From the NCBI GenBank assembly GCA_002082585.1, contig CP020563.1, positions 5,574,001-5,638,000 on the forward strand: a DNA stretch of 64,000 nucleotides. The letters run 5' to 3'. This document shows, piece by piece, positions 52,691-61,054 of this stretch. The DNA is from Kitasatospora albolonga (GTDB lineage Bacteria > Actinomycetota > Actinomycetes > Streptomycetales > Streptomycetaceae). A program made the translations under genes and the position numbers. The notes beneath the pieces are model-generated. The model searched no databases. It saw nothing but the letters and a program-made list of their open reading frames with translations, and had not been told where the DNA came from. Within the stretch, counting starts at the first letter, position 1. Each line of letters begins with the position of its first letter.

Positions 52691-53716
52691 ATGGACCCTT
52701 CTCGCCGTAGCGTGCTGGGAGTTGCCCTGTTGCCTGTCGTGCTCACCCTGCCGGATCGGCCGGACGCAGTGGGCCGTATGGAGGCCGCGCAGCTAGGAGC
52801 TCGTACGCGCATCGGCTTGTCCGACGTGCACACCGTCTCCGCCATGACCGAGCAACTCTCCTCAATGGATGATCAGTTCGGGGGGCGCGTCGCCCGCCCC
52901 CTCGCCGCAGCGTTTCTGGTGAACACGGTTGTGCCGTTCCTGCGGACCAGCGGCTCCGACGACGTACGCAGAGCGATGATGTCGGCGGCGGCGGACCTCT
53001 GCTACCTCACGGGATACATGGCGGTCGACGAAGGGCTGCACGGGCTCGCCCAGCGCTACTATCTCCAGGCACTGGAGCTTGCCGGAGCGTCGGAGGATCA
53101 CCTGACGTTCTGCACCACGCTCCGAGGGATGAGCGTGCAGGCCGTGGATCTGGGGCAAGGGCCGGTGGCCATGCGCCTCGCGGACGCCGCAGCGGCTGCG
53201 TCCCCTCAGGCCGGACCCCGGATGCGCGCCTTCCTCGCCGGACAACAGGCCCACGCGGCAGCGCAGACCGGTGACCGCCGCTCAGCCCTCATGTACTTGC
53301 AGGAAGCCGAATTCGCCATGGACAAGGCTGAAGCCCGGGGAAAGACCTTCGGCTCGTACGACCCTGCGTCCCTGAGCTATCACACCAGCCAGGTGCGGTT
53401 CGAAATGGGCGACGTACACGGCGCCGTTGTCGCCATGCAGGAATCGGACCGGCTGCGGTACAGCGTCTATCGCCGTACGCGTGTGAAGGAGCGAGCGATC
53501 CTCGCCGAGCGCCAATTGTCGACGGGGCACCTCGAAGCCGCCTGCAAGACGTGGGGGTTCGCGCTGGACGACTATCCCCTGGTCAACTCGGGGCGCATCG
53601 ACAAGCGCATGACCGACATGTTCAACCTCATCCGCCCGCACATCAGGAACCACGATGCCCAAGCGCTGTACGAGCGGGCTCGGGAGACCGTCCGGCCTGA
53701 GCTGATTCCGGCATGA
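52691..53716 (+). CDS. TPR regulator-like protein lacking the HTH
   Basis: The 341-residue protein starts at ATG 52691 (MDPSRRSVLGVALLPVVLTL) after GGAGG. It matches the C-terminal part of Streptomyces TPR/HTH regulators, where an R-RSVLG motif follows the HTH domain. Here the protein begins at that motif and the DNA-binding domain is missing. Helical repeats include GLAQRYYLQALELAGASEDH and SALMYLQEAEFAMDKAEARG. The N-terminal hydrophobic stretch could be mistaken for a signal peptide. Confidence 0.75.
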   Translation: MDPSRRSVLGVALLPVVLTLPDRPDAVGRMEAAQLGARTRIGLSDVHTVSAMTEQLSSMDDQFGGRVARPLAAAFLVNTVVPFLRTSGSDDVRRAMMSAAADLCYLTGYMAVDEGLHGLAQRYYLQALELAGASEDHLTFCTTLRGMSVQAVDLGQGPVAMRLADAAAAASPQAGPRMRAFLAGQQAHAAAQTGDRRSALMYLQEAEFAMDKAEARGKTFGSYDPASLSYHTSQVRFEMGDVHGAVVAMQESDRLRYSVYRRTRVKERAILAERQLSTGHLEAACKTWGFALDDYPLVNSGRIDKRMTDMFNLIRPHIRNHDAQALYERARETVRPELIPA

Positions 53717-53770
53717 CGAACCAGGGAAGGCAGGCGTGGTACGTACTTCCAGGGTGAAGGGCTTTCAGAC

Positions 53771-54337
53771 GTGCGGAAGGAGTGGGGGGTGGTCCGGGAC
53801 TTCCAGCCGCTCAGGCGGCGCGGGATTCAGCGGCTGGCGCGTGAGCAGTGGGGGACCGGGCGCTCCGTCTGGGAAGCGGATCTCGGCGATGGCCGGGAAC
53901 TGGTCGTGGACCAGGTGGAGGTGCGTGAGGGGGCTGCACCGGAGAGCGTGGCGAGGGTGCTCGGCCTTGGGGCGGGGGAGCGGGCCTGGGTCAGGAGTCG
54001 CCGGTTCGTGCTGGACGGTAAGCCGGTGCTGCTGTCGACGTCGTACCTTCCCGCGTCCCTGGTCGGGGGCTCAGCCATCACTCAGCCGGACACGGGCCCC
54101 GGAGGCATCTACGCACGGCTGGCCGAGCTGGGCCACCGGCCGGTCCGCTTCCGGGAGGAGATCCGCTCCCGTATGCCTCTGCCGGAGGAGGCGTCGAAGC
54201 TGAGTCTTCCGGCCGGGACGCCCGTCATGCTCGTCTGCCGGACCGCGTTCGCGGAGGAGGGCCGCCGTCCCGTGGAGGTCAACGACATGGTCCTCGACGC
54301 GGCGGCCTATGTACTGGAGTACGACTTCGACGCGTGA
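53771..54337 (+). CDS. UTRA-domain protein, GntR-type regulator without HTH
   Basis: The 188-residue protein contains a UTRA ligand-binding domain (VRVLGLGAGERAWVRSRRFV region with LDGKPVLLSTSYLP and SLPAGTPVMLVCRTAFAEEG). In GntR/HutC regulators this follows a winged helix of about 70 residues, which is absent. The start is GTG 53771 or GTG 53789. It may be a truncated regulator that binds a ligand or forms mixed dimers. The DUF397 copy 2 follows at 54424. Confidence 0.75.
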   Translation: MRKEWGVVRDFQPLRRRGIQRLAREQWGTGRSVWEADLGDGRELVVDQVEVREGAAPESVARVLGLGAGERAWVRSRRFVLDGKPVLLSTSYLPASLVGGSAITQPDTGPGGIYARLAELGHRPVRFREEIRSRMPLPEEASKLSLPAGTPVMLVCRTAFAEEGRRPVEVNDMVLDAAAYVLEYDFDA

Positions 54338-54423
54338 GGGCCTCACGTCGGCCAGAGGCCCTCTGGTGCCGTCCTGTCGTGCCGTGCATGGTGGAACCTC
54401 CGCCTACGAAGGGGAACTTCGCG

Positions 54424-54630
54424 ATGACCGAGCACCCGCAGTGGTTCACGTCCTCGTACAGCGCTAACGGCGGCAACTGCGTCGAGCTGGCCGTCAATCT
54501 CGTCGCCTCGCGGGGCGTCGTGCCGGTCCGGGACTCGAAGTGCGTGGGCGGTCCGGTGGTCGACGTCCGTACGGGGGCGTTCTCCGCGTTCGTCGCAGGC
54601 GTGCGGGCCGGGACGTTCGACGCCGTGTGA
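54424..54630 (+). CDS. DUF397 protein, copy 2
   Basis: The 68-residue protein (MTEHPQWFTSSYSANGGNCV and PVRDSKCVGGPVVDVRTGAF) is a close paralogue of copy 1 at 52382. No XRE-DUF5753 gene precedes it; the neighbour is the UTRA protein. It is probably a duplicated leftover. Confidence 0.85.
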   Translation: MTEHPQWFTSSYSANGGNCVELAVNLVASRGVVPVRDSKCVGGPVVDVRTGAFSAFVAGVRAGTFDAV

Positions 54631-54643
54631 CACCGGGGGCCGG

Positions 54644-54669
54644 GGCCGGGGCTCGGTGAAGCCCCGGCC
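54644..54669. terminator. Hairpin between convergent genes
   Basis: GGCCGGGGC pairs with GCCCCGGCC across an 8-base loop, between DUF397 copy 2 and the ABC permease. Confidence 0.6.
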
Positions 54670-54680
54670 GGCGGACCCGC

Positions 54681-55481
54681 TCAGTGCCCGCTGCTCTCGT
54701 AATGGCGGGACTGCCGTTCCCAGAAGCGGTACGCGGCGTACATGAGCACCACGCCGATACCCGGGGCGCCCCAGGCGAGCCACTCCGGTACCGCCAGCTC
54801 CTCTCCCCGGTCCATCAGCACGGTCGCGGGCAGATAGGCGACGAAGGCCAGCGGGAAGACGAAGGTCAGGCCGAAGCCCGCCACCGGGCCGAAGATCTTC
54901 AGCGGGTAGTTGCCGAAGTCGCTGAAGATCATGTCGATGGCGAACTTGATGGGGGAGACCCGCTTCATCCGGAAGACCAGGGCCGAGGCGGCCAGTTGCA
55001 GGGCGCCTTCCACCAGTGCGCCGCCCACCACCGCGAGCAGGAGGAAGCCGATGGCTCCCGGTGACCAGTCGACCGGGGCGGAGGCCGAGGCGATGGAGAG
55101 GAGGACCACTCCGCCCGCCAGGTCGCCGAGAGAGCTCAGCCGTACCCTGCGGGTGAGGAGCTGGACCAGGGGCGGTACCGGGCGGACGAGGTAGCGGTCG
55201 TACTCGCCCTCGATGACGACCTCGTCGACGTGGATCAGCTGGTGGCCGGGGAGCAGCCACAGGCCGTGGGCGGTGAGCCTGATCCCGTACAGGAAGGCGA
55301 TCTCGCCCAGTCCCCAGCCGCCGACCTGCCCGAAGCGGTCCAGCACCGCCCAGATGAAGGCCAGTCCGACGCCCTGGTAGAACAGGCCGCCGATGATGTT
55401 GATGAACAGGTTCCCCCGGTACTGGAACTCGGCGCGGAACGCCGCACCGGCCAGCAGCAGATAGACACGCGGTCCTCGCAT
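54681..55481 (-). CDS. ABC-2 type permease, second subunit
   Basis: The 266-residue protein has six predicted transmembrane helices (for example LFINIIGGLFYQGVGLAFIW) and the ABC-2/DUF990 motif VEGEYDRYLVRPVPPLVQLL-like segment (IEGEYDRYLVRPVPPL). It lies 6 bp downstream of the partner permease and shares its operon. With the ATPase at 56345 it forms an exporter of unknown substrate. Confidence 0.88.
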   Translation of the reverse strand: MRGPRVYLLLAGAAFRAEFQYRGNLFINIIGGLFYQGVGLAFIWAVLDRFGQVGGWGLGEIAFLYGIRLTAHGLWLLPGHQLIHVDEVVIEGEYDRYLVRPVPPLVQLLTRRVRLSSLGDLAGGVVLLSIASASAPVDWSPGAIGFLLLAVVGGALVEGALQLAASALVFRMKRVSPIKFAIDMIFSDFGNYPLKIFGPVAGFGLTFVFPLAFVAYLPATVLMDRGEELAVPEWLAWGAPGIGVVLMYAAYRFWERQSRHYESSGH

Positions 55482-55487
55482 CGTCCC

Positions 55488-56348
55488 TCATCCCCCCTGC
55501 GACATGACACGGCGCCGGGCGCGCGACCAGACGAACGCGGACAGCGCGCCGAGCGCGGCGATCCACGCGAGCTGGACCCCGAGGGCGACCGCGATGCCGG
55601 AGCCCTCGATCTGGCCCAGGTAGACGGCCGCCGGGGTGTACGCGGTGGCCTGGAAGGGCAGCCACTCCGCGGCCACCCGGACCGGGCCGGGCATGAACCA
55701 CAACGGGACCAGGGCGCCGGAGAAGAACTGCGCGATGAACCGGTAGGCCATGAGGGCGCCGGTCACCTCCAGGGTCCAGAAGGAGACCATGCCGAGCAGC
55801 AGCCCGAGCAACTGGTTCACGAGCAGCGCGCCGAGCAGGGCCACGGGGTAGGCGAACCCCGCCGCCGTGGACGCGGGGGCCTGGCCCGCCCCGATCAGCA
55901 GCGCGAACGGCAGGGCCACCAGCAGGACCGGGACGGCGGACGACGCCCACCCGAGCTGGCCCGCGAGCATCTGCCCGGGGAAGCCGACGGGCCGTAGCAG
56001 GTCGACGGCGACCTTGCCCTCCCGTACCCGCTGGTCGATGGGGGAGGAGCGCCACGGGCTGACCAGCTGGTACTGGAGCGTGGTCAGCGTCGCGTACGCC
56101 GTCATGGTGGCGAGGCTGAGCCCGTCCACCTCCGTACGGCCGTCGTAGAGGGCCCTCCAGACCACCGTCAGCAGCCAGATCTGGAGCAGCATCATCGCGA
56201 AGGACGACAGATAGGACGTGCGGTACGTGAGGGCGGTGCGGAACTCCATCCGGGCGCAGGCGAGATGGGCCCGGAGCGGCGTCGCCCGTGGCCGTTTCGC
56301 GGCGGCGGAGGGCGGCTGAGGCGCGGCGGGGGCCGTCGGGGCGCTCAT
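55488..56348 (-). CDS. ABC-2 type permease, first subunit
   Basis: The 286-residue protein has a disordered Ala/Pro-rich N-terminus and six transmembrane helices, with SSPIDQRVREGKVAVDLLRP matching the ABC-2 family loop shared with the other permease. The ATG at 56348 overlaps the ATPase stop by ATGA. Two ABC-2 permeases plus one ATPase is the usual three-gene exporter arrangement. Confidence 0.88.
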   Translation of the reverse strand: MSAPTAPAAPQPPSAAAKRPRATPLRAHLACARMEFRTALTYRTSYLSSFAMMLLQIWLLTVVWRALYDGRTEVDGLSLATMTAYATLTTLQYQLVSPWRSSPIDQRVREGKVAVDLLRPVGFPGQMLAGQLGWASSAVPVLLVALPFALLIGAGQAPASTAAGFAYPVALLGALLVNQLLGLLLGMVSFWTLEVTGALMAYRFIAQFFSGALVPLWFMPGPVRVAAEWLPFQATAYTPAAVYLGQIEGSGIAVALGVQLAWIAALGALSAFVWSRARRRVMSQGG

Positions 56349-57316
56349 CCGCGGTCCGCGTAGATCCGGTGGATGACGCTCTCCAGCTCGGGTTCCACGA
56401 TCGACAGGTCGGTCACCTGGTGCTGGGCCAGCACCGCGGCCACCAGTTCGGCGGGCGGAGTGCGTACGGGGTCGAAGCGCAGCCACACCTTGCCGTCCTC
56501 GCGGCGGACGACCTCCGCACCCTCGACGCTCTCCAACCGGTCGGTCTGCACGACGAGTTCGCGGTGCGGGGCGTAACGCGTCTTCAGCTCGCCCACCGCG
56601 CCGTCGTAGGCGACCTTGCCATGGTCGATGAGGATGATCCGGTCGCAGAGCTCCTCGACGTCGTCGAGGTCGTGGGTGGTGAGGACGACCGTCGTCCCCG
56701 ACTCGCGGTTCAGCTCGCCGACGAAGGTCCGTATCCGCTCCTTGGCGATGACGTCGAGCCCGACGGTCGGCTCGTCCAGGTAGAGGATGTCCGGGTCGTA
56801 GAGCATCGCGGCGGCGAGGTCGCCGCGCATCCGCTGGCCCAGGGAGAGTTGGCGTACGGGGGTGTCGAGGAACGGGCCGAGGCCGAGCACCTCGCTGAAC
56901 TGCCGCTGCCGCTCGCGGAACCGGGCCTCCGGTACGTCGTAGAGGCGGCTGATCAGCCAGAGCGAGTCGCGCAGCGGCAGGTCCCACCAGAGCTGGCTGC
57001 GCTGGCCGAAGACCACGCCTATCCGGCGGGCGTTGCGGGACCGGTCCCGCCAGGGCGTGGCACCGGCGACCGTGACCGTGCCGGAGGTGGGGACGAGGAT
57101 GCCGGTGAGCATCTTGATGGTGGTGGACTTGCCCGCGCCGTTGGGGCCGAGGTAGCCGACCATCTCGCCCTGCTGGACCGTGAAGTTCACGCCGTCGACG
57201 GCACGCTTGACGACCTGCTCACGCGTCAGCAGCGTACGGATGCCCGCGAAGCTGCCCTCCTGCCGTTTGGTCCGGCTGAACTCCTTGACGAGGTCTGCCA
57301 CTTCGATGACGGGCAT
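56345..57316 (-). CDS. ABC transporter ATPase
   Basis: The 323-residue protein has Walker A LGPNGAGKSTTIKML, Q-loop FGQRSQLWWDLP, signature LSLGQRMRGDLA, Walker B DILYLDEPTVGL and the H-loop TTHDLDD. The long insert EFSRTKRQEGSFAGIRTLLT before Walker A and the DUF4162-like C-terminus are typical of ABC-2 exporter ATPases. ATG 57316 follows GGAAGG. A DasR-like palindrome lies 72 bp upstream. Confidence 0.92.
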   Translation of the reverse strand: MPVIEVADLVKEFSRTKRQEGSFAGIRTLLTREQVVKRAVDGVNFTVQQGEMVGYLGPNGAGKSTTIKMLTGILVPTSGTVTVAGATPWRDRSRNARRIGVVFGQRSQLWWDLPLRDSLWLISRLYDVPEARFRERQRQFSEVLGLGPFLDTPVRQLSLGQRMRGDLAAAMLYDPDILYLDEPTVGLDVIAKERIRTFVGELNRESGTTVVLTTHDLDDVEELCDRIILIDHGKVAYDGAVGELKTRYAPHRELVVQTDRLESVEGAEVVRREDGKVWLRFDPVRTPPAELVAAVLAQHQVTDLSIVEPELESVIHRIYADRG

Positions 57317-57387
57317 GTACGCCTTCCTGGAGCGGGCCGAGCCCGGCCCTGTCGGGTGGGCCGATCTGAGAGTGTGCATGCCAGCGT

Positions 57388-57399
57388 TGGTCTAGTCCA
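57388..57399. promoter_or_regulatory. DasR-like (dre) palindrome upstream of ABC exporter operon
   Basis: TGGTCTAGTCCA matches the DasR core TGGTCTAGACCA at 11 of 12 positions, embedded in TTGGTCTAGTCCAA. It lies upstream of the exporter ATPase and 88 bp from the divergent 57487 gene. Confidence 0.45.
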
Positions 57400-57486
57400 A
57401 TCATTTTTTCCGCCCCTTCCTGGAGCTCCGGCACCGTCGCCCCCCTCGCACGGTTTCGAAGCGCACCGGAGGGGCAACCGGCCGCC

Positions 57487-57795
57487 ATGGACACCGAAGA
57501 GAGCATCGAAGGCGGCATCAAGGAGACGTCCGTGGCTCAGGGGGCTCAGGTGACTCAGGGAGCTCAGGTGACTCAGGGGGGCGAGCATCACGTCCTCCTC
57601 AGCGCGGACACCAACGGCGACGGAAAGCCCGATGTGTGGGTCACCGACACGACCGGCGACGGCACGGCGGACCTGTACCAGTTCGACACCACGGGTGACG
57701 GGACGGTCGATGTGACGGTCGTGGAAGGGGCGGAGGAGCCCGGTACGGACAGGCTCGTCGTGGAGGGGGACGGGGGGCACCCGCAGCAGGTCTAG
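57487..57795 (+). CDS. Small protein with tandem EF-hand-like calcium loops
   Basis: The 102-residue protein contains three repeats of the pattern D-T-[NT]-G-D-G-x-x-D: DTNGDGKPDVWVT, DTTGDGTADLYQF, DTTGDGTVDVTVV (about residues 40-80). Each resembles the calcium loop of EF-hand or FG-GAP proteins, with Asp at positions 1, 5 and 9. A QGAQVTQGAQVTQG stretch precedes them. No signal peptide is present. ATG 57487 is preceded by weak ribosome-site sequence. It may be a cytoplasmic calcium buffer or sensor. Confidence 0.65.
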   Translation: MDTEESIEGGIKETSVAQGAQVTQGAQVTQGGEHHVLLSADTNGDGKPDVWVTDTTGDGTADLYQFDTTGDGTVDVTVVEGAEEPGTDRLVVEGDGGHPQQV

Positions 57796-57801
57796 GGGGC
57801 C

Positions 57802-58590
57802 ATGTCCGATGCCCGATGCCCGGTGCGGCGGAGGGTGGCTGCCGGGAGGGGTGGGGGAGGAGACGGTGACGGAGGGGCGGGGATGGCTGGGGTGACGGGG
57901 GCGACCGGAGGGGCGGGGATGACCGGAGGGGCGGGGATGGCTGGGGCGACCGGGGCGACCGGGGCGACCGGAGGCGGACGTAAGCGACGGGTGCGGGCGG
58001 GGGCGGCCGGGGCGGTCCTCGCCGTGGTCGCCACGGCGGCGCTGGCGGGCTTCCTGGCGGGAGCGGTCTTCGGCGGGGAGGACGGTGTGAGCGTCCTCTC
58101 GGGGCTGCTGGTAGCCGGTTCCTTCATCCTGGCGGCAGTGGTCGGCGCCCTGATCTGGTGGCGGTGGGCGAGCCGCCGGGCGACGAAGGTGGGCCTGTCC
58201 GCCGGGCGGTACGTGCGGGTGGCCCGGCAGATCCAGCGCGGTGAGGTGCCGGACGACCCGGCGGAGCTCCCGGCCACGATCGAGATCGCCGGACGGGCAC
58301 GGCGTGCGTTGGACGTCCAGCAGCGCCGATTGGTGTGGTGGCTGATGGGCGGTGCGGCGTTCCTGATGCTCACGAGCGCCGCGATCCACGTCGCGACCCG
58401 CGAGTACCTCAGGGCCTTCCAGTACCTCGCCCTGTCGGGGATCTTCCTCATCAACCCCCTGACCATGCGTCGGCAGCGCCGCCGCCTCGACGCGGTCGAG
58501 CAGGCGCTGAGCCGCCGTACGTCAGTGACGGGCACGGGTTCCCCCGGCGGTGCCGAACCGGAGGGTCGGACATATCCATCCGGCAAATGA
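57802..58590 (+). CDS. Membrane protein with glycine-rich collagen-like N-terminus
   Basis: The 262-residue protein starts MSDARCPVRRRVAAGRGGGG, then a Gly-Ala-Thr repeat (GATGGAGMTGGAGMAGATGA) of about 35 residues. Three to four transmembrane helices follow (AGAVLAVVATAALAGFLAGA, LLVAGSFILAAVVGALIWWR, LVWWLMGGAAFLMLTSAAIH, AFQYLALSGIFLINPLT). No family is recognised. It begins 6 bp after the calcium-loop gene and is likely cotranscribed with it. Confidence 0.6.
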   Translation: MSDARCPVRRRVAAGRGGGGDGDGGAGMAGVTGATGGAGMTGGAGMAGATGATGATGGGRKRRVRAGAAGAVLAVVATAALAGFLAGAVFGGEDGVSVLSGLLVAGSFILAAVVGALIWWRWASRRATKVGLSAGRYVRVARQIQRGEVPDDPAELPATIEIAGRARRALDVQQRRLVWWLMGGAAFLMLTSAAIHVATREYLRAFQYLALSGIFLINPLTMRRQRRRLDAVEQALSRRTSVTGTGSPGGAEPEGRTYPSGK

Positions 58591-58680
58591 CCGTGTTGTC
58601 GCCGGAGTCGGGGGTACCCGACCGTCAGGCCGGTCCGATCGGGACCGGGTCTCGCAGCGACCGTCCCGAAGGAGCGACAG

Positions 58681-58953
58681 ATGGCTACGCACTACACCGA
58701 CCAGCCGGCCGACCGGCCGCACCGGAGCACGCCGCAGAGCGGCGCGGCCAACAACGTGGCCAGCATCTTCGCGATGGTCCTGGGTGTGATCGGGCTGCTC
58801 TTCCTGCCCGTCGTCATCGGCCTGACCGGCGTGATCCTGGCCATCATCGCGAAGACCGTCCGGCACGAGCGCCTCTCCACCATCGCCATCGTCGTGAGCA
58901 CCGTCGGCATGGTGGGCGGCATGATCCTCGGAGCCGTGTTCGCCAGCATGTGA
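58681..58953 (+). CDS. Small DUF4190-like membrane protein
   Basis: The 90-residue protein has a 28-residue soluble N-terminus and two transmembrane helices (FAMVLGVIGLLFLPVVIGLT, TIAIVVSTVGMVGGMILGAV) around a short basic loop KTVRHER. It resembles DUF4190-type actinobacterial membrane proteins. ATG 58681 follows GAAGGAG. A terminator follows at 58991-59023. Confidence 0.7.
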   Translation: MATHYTDQPADRPHRSTPQSGAANNVASIFAMVLGVIGLLFLPVVIGLTGVILAIIAKTVRHERLSTIAIVVSTVGMVGGMILGAVFASM

Positions 58954-58990
58954 CCCCGGGTGACCTCTCTGGCTGAGGGGTACAGGAGGA

Positions 58991-59023
58991 CAGGCCCCAC
59001 CGCGCTCGGCGCGGTGGGGCCTG
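58991..59023 (+). terminator. Terminator after small membrane protein gene
   Basis: A perfect 13-bp stem (CAGGCCCCACCGC) encloses a 7-base loop that can extend by two pairs. Confidence 0.8.
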
Positions 59024-59100
59024 ACGCTGCTCCGGACACCCCGGGATGCGGTGCGTTCGTATGCTTGTCCGTGAGCTGCGGGTGATGGGGTGGGGCAGGT

Positions 59101-59547
59101 ATGCGGGTACGTCGGGTGAGGAAGAGGCGTACCTTCTGGGCGCTCGGCTACTTCCTGATGGGCGGCGCCTGCCTCCTGGTCGCCGGAGTGATGGCGGCGG
59201 GCGCGGACCGGGTGATCCATCTGATCCCGGTCGCGGTCGTCGGCGTACCGGGTGTGCTGCTGACGCTGCGCGCGCCGGGGCTCGGGGTCTCCTACGGTCC
59301 GGCGGGGGTGCGGTACTCCGGGCTGTTCGGGGCGCGTTCTCATGCGTGGGCGGACATCCGGGAGGTGCGGGTGGCCGTCGTGCCGGGCACGGTCTACTCG
59401 TCCGACGTCCCGGAGCTGGTGCTGGCCTCCGGCGGGACGGACCAGCTGCTGATGCTCGGGGGCCACAGCTGGGGCCGGACCCGGAACCGGCGGGTCACAC
59501 GGCTGGTGGCCGAGCTGGAGGCGGCGCGGGTGGCGGCGTCGTCCTGA
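59101..59547 (+). CDS. PH-like domain membrane protein
   Basis: The 148-residue protein has a basic start, two transmembrane helices (FWALGYFLMGGACLLVAGVM and LIPVAVVGVPGVLLTL), then a soluble domain with GVSYGPAGVRYSGLFGARSH and AWADIREVRV, the strand-turn pattern of bacterial PH domains (bPH_6-like). Function is unknown. It stands alone. Confidence 0.65.
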   Translation: MRVRRVRKRRTFWALGYFLMGGACLLVAGVMAAGADRVIHLIPVAVVGVPGVLLTLRAPGLGVSYGPAGVRYSGLFGARSHAWADIREVRVAVVPGTVYSSDVPELVLASGGTDQLLMLGGHSWGRTRNRRVTRLVAELEAARVAASS

Positions 59548-59696
59548 CGGCGGGGGAGGGACCGGTGCCTGCGGGGCTTCGGGCGGGGTGCGGGGCGAAA
59601 GTCGGGTGCGTGATGCGCGGCCCACGGCCATGATGCCGACCATGACGGCCGCCACCACCGGCTCGTCCGGCGCCCGAACTCACTGAAGGAGCTTCC

Positions 59697-60221
59697 ATGG
59701 AACAGCACGTGGAGACCGTGCGCACGGAGAACGCCATCGCCTGGGCGCGGCAGCACCTCGGGACGACGTCCTACGCCTCCCGCTGTCTGGCCTTCGTGGA
59801 GGACGCCTACGAACGGTCCAACGAACTGGAGCTGTTCGGGGGCGACTTCGCCGCCGAGTCCGCCGCGCTGTACGCGGCGCGGGACAACGACGGGGAGCCT
59901 CCGGCCGGGGCCTTCGTGTTCTACGACTTCCACGGCGAGATGCTCGGCCGGCGGCAGAACTGGGGCCATGTGGGGCTGTGCGTGGGCGACGGCCTGGTCA
60001 TCCATGCCTGGGACGAGGTCAGGACCGACCACTATCGGCAGATCCCGGCCCTGGTGGTCCCGCCGGGCTGGGACGCCCCTCGGTGGGCCGGATGGACCCC
60101 CGTACAACGCGTCCTGGAGGGCTGCCGGCCGAAGGACTGGACCCCGGAGGGCGACGCCGCCACGGCCGCGCGGCGCATGCAGGCCGCCAGATTCGGTGAC
60201 GGGACGACAGCGACGGCCTGA
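59697..60221 (+). CDS. NlpC/P60- or CHAP-like hypothetical hydrolase
   Basis: The 174-residue protein has a cysteine in ASRCLAFVEDAYERS (Cys29 region) and histidines in NWGHVGLCVGDG and GLVIHAWDEV, consistent with a papain-like Cys-His amidase such as CHAP or NlpC/P60. No signal peptide is present, unusual for a cell-wall enzyme. ATG 59697 follows AAGGAG. The assignment rests on pattern only. Confidence 0.6.
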   Translation: MEQHVETVRTENAIAWARQHLGTTSYASRCLAFVEDAYERSNELELFGGDFAAESAALYAARDNDGEPPAGAFVFYDFHGEMLGRRQNWGHVGLCVGDGLVIHAWDEVRTDHYRQIPALVVPPGWDAPRWAGWTPVQRVLEGCRPKDWTPEGDAATAARRMQAARFGDGTTATA

Positions 60222-60255
60222 CACGACGAGGTGAAGCGGTCGCGCGATGGCGCCT

Positions 60256-60582
60256 CTACCGCATCACTCGCAGCGCTGCGGCCGAAGCGACCAGGCCCTC
60301 CCGCTCCAGCGAGGCGATCACATCGGACACCACCGCGTCAGGGGGCACCATCCACGCGTCCGCTATCTGTGTCAGCACCCCGTAGACCAACTGGGGCGAC
60401 AGGCCGACCTGCGCTTCGATGAACGCGTCCGGATGGACAGCCTGGACGTCCCAGACCGACAACTTGTCGGCCGGGAAGTCCTTGAGGTTGAACGTGACGA
60501 TCACCTGAGCCTTCGCGCGGACAGCCGCCGCGAGAACGTGCCGGTACAGAACGTCGGCGTCGTAGACGGCGGTGAAGGCCAT
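60256..60582 (-). pseudogene. PIN-domain toxin with internal in-frame deletion
   Basis: The 108-residue product keeps MAFTAVYDADVLY (first metal-ligand Asp) and then jumps to RHVLAAAVRAKAQVIVTFNL KDFP, which in full-length relatives lies about 80-90 residues later, after a RNase-like middle and a DPDDRHVLAAA segment. The frame is kept, but the central metal ligands are lost. The end contains VIASLEREGLVASAAAL. It is probably inactive; the antitoxin upstream is intact, and the gap to it is 4 bp. Confidence 0.65.
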
Positions 60583-60586
60583 GGCC

Positions 60587-61045
60587 TCAGTTCATTCTCA
60601 TCTCCTGGCCGAGCTGAGTGAGCTCGTCCGCCACCAGGCGGCGATGGTGGTCGTCCTGACGCTTGTACTCCAGTAGAGAGGACGCGGTGATCCTGCGGTG
60701 TGTGCCGACGGTCCTGTACTCGATTTCCCCCGCCTCCAGCAGCCCGATGAGGAAAGGGCGGGACACGTTGAGCATGTCGGCGGCTTGCTGGGTGGTGAGT
60801 TCGGCGTCGGAGGGAACGACGGACACGGCGCGGCCGGCGCCGAGGTGGGCGAGGAGCGACGCGAGAAGCTCCACGGCCTCGCGGGGGAGGATCAGGGGTT
60901 CAGAGTTCTCCCCCTGAACGCTGACGCGGACCTGGGACGCTTCTTGATGCTCCGCCAAGTACGTCCGAACCCGCGCGAGGGCGTGGTTGGCGGCTTCCTT
61001 CTTGTCGTCCGGAAGCTTGACCGGACGAAGGTCGGTCTTTGTCAT
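60587..61045 (-). CDS. Antitoxin with excisionase-type HTH
   Basis: The 152-residue protein has a variable N-terminus and a MerR/excisionase-type HTH (LTTQQAADMLNVSRPFLIGL LEAGEIEYRTVGTHRRI), ending YKRQDDHHRRLVADELTQLG. It precedes a PIN toxin gene by 4 bp, the layout of the PIN/HTH-antitoxin pairs of Actinobacteria. ATG 61045 is the start. Confidence 0.8.
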   Translation of the reverse strand: MTKTDLRPVKLPDDKKEAANHALARVRTYLAEHQEASQVRVSVQGENSEPLILPREAVELLASLLAHLGAGRAVSVVPSDAELTTQQAADMLNVSRPFLIGLLEAGEIEYRTVGTHRRITASSLLEYKRQDDHHRRLVADELTQLGQEMRMN

Positions 61046-61054
61046 GGGGCGCCC

